Shown piece by piece: positions 6,437 to 7,086 of a stretch of DNA of 7,086 bases. Below the pieces are notes generated by a model. That model made no database searches and had not been told where the DNA came from. It saw only the letters and a list, made by a program, of their open reading frames with translations. The stretch is from Sphingobacteriaceae bacterium (GTDB lineage: Bacteria; Bacteroidota; Bacteroidia; Sphingobacteriales; Sphingobacteriaceae), in contig JAIPAN010000055.1 in NCBI GenBank assembly GCA_021740025.1, positions 1-7,086 of the forward strand, read 5' to 3'. Positions within the stretch are counted from its first letter, which is position 1, and every line of letters starts with the position of its first letter. Position numbers and translations under genes: made by a program.

Positions 6437-7086
6437 TTAGCTGTTTGCTTTTTCTTGATTCATAATTTCTGTTTGCTTGCGGATGGATTCACTGTGAATG
6501 AGCTCTAACAATTTGCCCACAAATGGAAGGTTTAATTTTAGTGCTTTGGCAAAATCAGAACGTTTTTGCAGGATTTCATCCCAACGGCCCACCTGTAAAA
6601 TGGTTACGCCACTATCACGTTTGTAGGTACCAATTTTCTCTACGATACCCATCCTTTCGGCCATTTTTTGAATAATTTGGTCGTCAATTTTGTCAATTTG
6701 GTTACGCAATTCCGCTAATTTATCAACAAAGGCAGCATCTTTTAGGTCGGCTTTACGTAGGGTTAAGCGATCCATCAATTCGGCCAAATCTGCCGGAGTT
6801 AATTGTTGTTTGGCATCAGTCCACGCTACAGATGGGTCTATATGCGATTCAATCATCAAGCCCTGCATGTCTAAATCCAAGGCTTTTTGCGCAATGTACG
6901 GAATGAGTTCGCGGTTACCGCAAATATGACTCGGGTCGTTTATGATGGGTAATTCGGGGCAAATGGTTTTCAACTGAATGGCCAATTCCCACATGGGTTC
7001 ATTTCTAAAAGCCGATTTTTCAAAAGAAGAAAAACCACGATGAATGGCTCCTAATTTAGTTATACCGGCTTGGTTGATGCGTTCTA
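6437..7086 (-). CDS. Bifunctional 3-deoxy-7-phosphoheptulonate synthase / chorismate mutase, N-terminus cut by window edge
   Basis: The reading frame stays open to the right edge; 215 C-terminal residues are visible of about 360 expected. The upstream part is the end of a type I-beta (KDO8P-synthase-like) DAHP synthase, which joins PEP and erythrose-4-phosphate: GAIHRGFSS (7052-7026), DPSH (6937-6926, His as metal or PEP ligand), the glutamate of MIESH (6850-6848) and the aspartate of WTDAKQQL (6817-6815), both probable metal ligands. The rest, about 6721-6464, is an all-helical AroQ-type chorismate mutase (chorismate to prephenate). Against E. coli chorismate mutase it aligns without gaps at R11, R28, K39, R51, S84 and Q88, here encoded at 6706, 6655, 6622, 6586, 6487 and 6475 (first base of each codon). 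The fusion order DAHPS then CM is known in Bacteroidota such as Porphyromonas, where the mutase domain also serves in feedback control; whether that holds here is inference. It is followed after 2 nt by aroA. Confidence 0.95.
   Translation of the reverse strand, partial: ERINQAGITKLGAIHRGFSSFEKSAFRNEPMWELAIQLKTICPELPIINDPSHICGNRELIPYIAQKALDLDMQGLMIESHIDPSVAWTDAKQQLTPADLAELMDRLTLRKADLKDAAFVDKLAELRNQIDKIDDQIIQKMAERMGIVEKIGTYKRDSGVTILQVGRWDEILQKRSDFAKALKLNLPFVGKLLELIHSESIRKQTEIMNQEKANS

Noticed and set aside
6690..6929. Plus-strand open frame opposite the DAHPS-CM gene
   Set aside because: Antisense to the conserved DAHPS metal-site and chorismate mutase coding sequence; no independent support.
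1..7086. Search for CRISPR repeats, tRNA or rRNA genes, insertion sequences, toxin-antitoxin or defence modules
   Set aside because: No direct repeat array, cloverleaf-like segment, transposase or integrase motif, or unexplained long open frame was seen; coding density is accounted for by housekeeping genes.

Overview
This window looks like ordinary core-metabolism DNA from a Bacteroidota bacterium (Flavobacteriia, Sphingobacteriia or Chitinophagia type; the genus cannot be told). The grounds are: AT-rich DNA; promoter elements of the phylum's TAnnTTTG form; start codons mostly without Shine-Dalgarno sequences; a DUF1573 secreted protein; a 2-oxoacid dehydrogenase E1 with alpha and beta fused in one chain; and a DAHP synthase with chorismate mutase fused at its C-terminus. 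I found no mobile element, RNA gene, CRISPR array, or defence or secretion system, and no sign of an undescribed system.

Layout. Positions 1-1087 (minus) hold most of a class I/II PLP aminotransferase whose C-terminus lies off the left edge. A compact intrinsic terminator at 1101-1130 follows the DUF1573 gene (1149-1547, minus), and the aminotransferase promoter appears to be built into and against that terminator. A 128-bp intergenic region (1548-1675) separates the DUF1573 gene from the divergent E1 gene (1676-4093, plus). Each side has a promoter-like element, with a small inverted repeat between them. The E1 gene converges on aroC, and the two stop codons share the tetranucleotide TTAA at 4090-4093.

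From 4090 to the right edge runs a tight minus-strand shikimate/chorismate operon. In transcription order it carries a DAHP synthase/chorismate mutase fusion (N-terminus off the window), then aroA (EPSP synthase), then aroC (chorismate synthase), with gaps of 2 and 11 nt. These cover the entry step, the last two steps to chorismate, and the first step from chorismate to prephenate. The operon promoter lies outside the window. The aminotransferase could in principle act on aromatic keto acids, but its substrate cannot be read from the sequence.

The points most worth a second look are the terminator/promoter overlap with a possibly leaderless aminotransferase mRNA; a reciprocal Asp/Asn exchange at two predicted Mg2+ ligands of the E1 ThDP motif; altered residues in the EPSP synthase PEP-site loop; and replacement of two canonical acidic/amide active-site positions in the chorismate mutase domain. 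Several of these are probably phylum-wide traits rather than oddities of this strain. No stretch longer than 300 bases lacks a gene.
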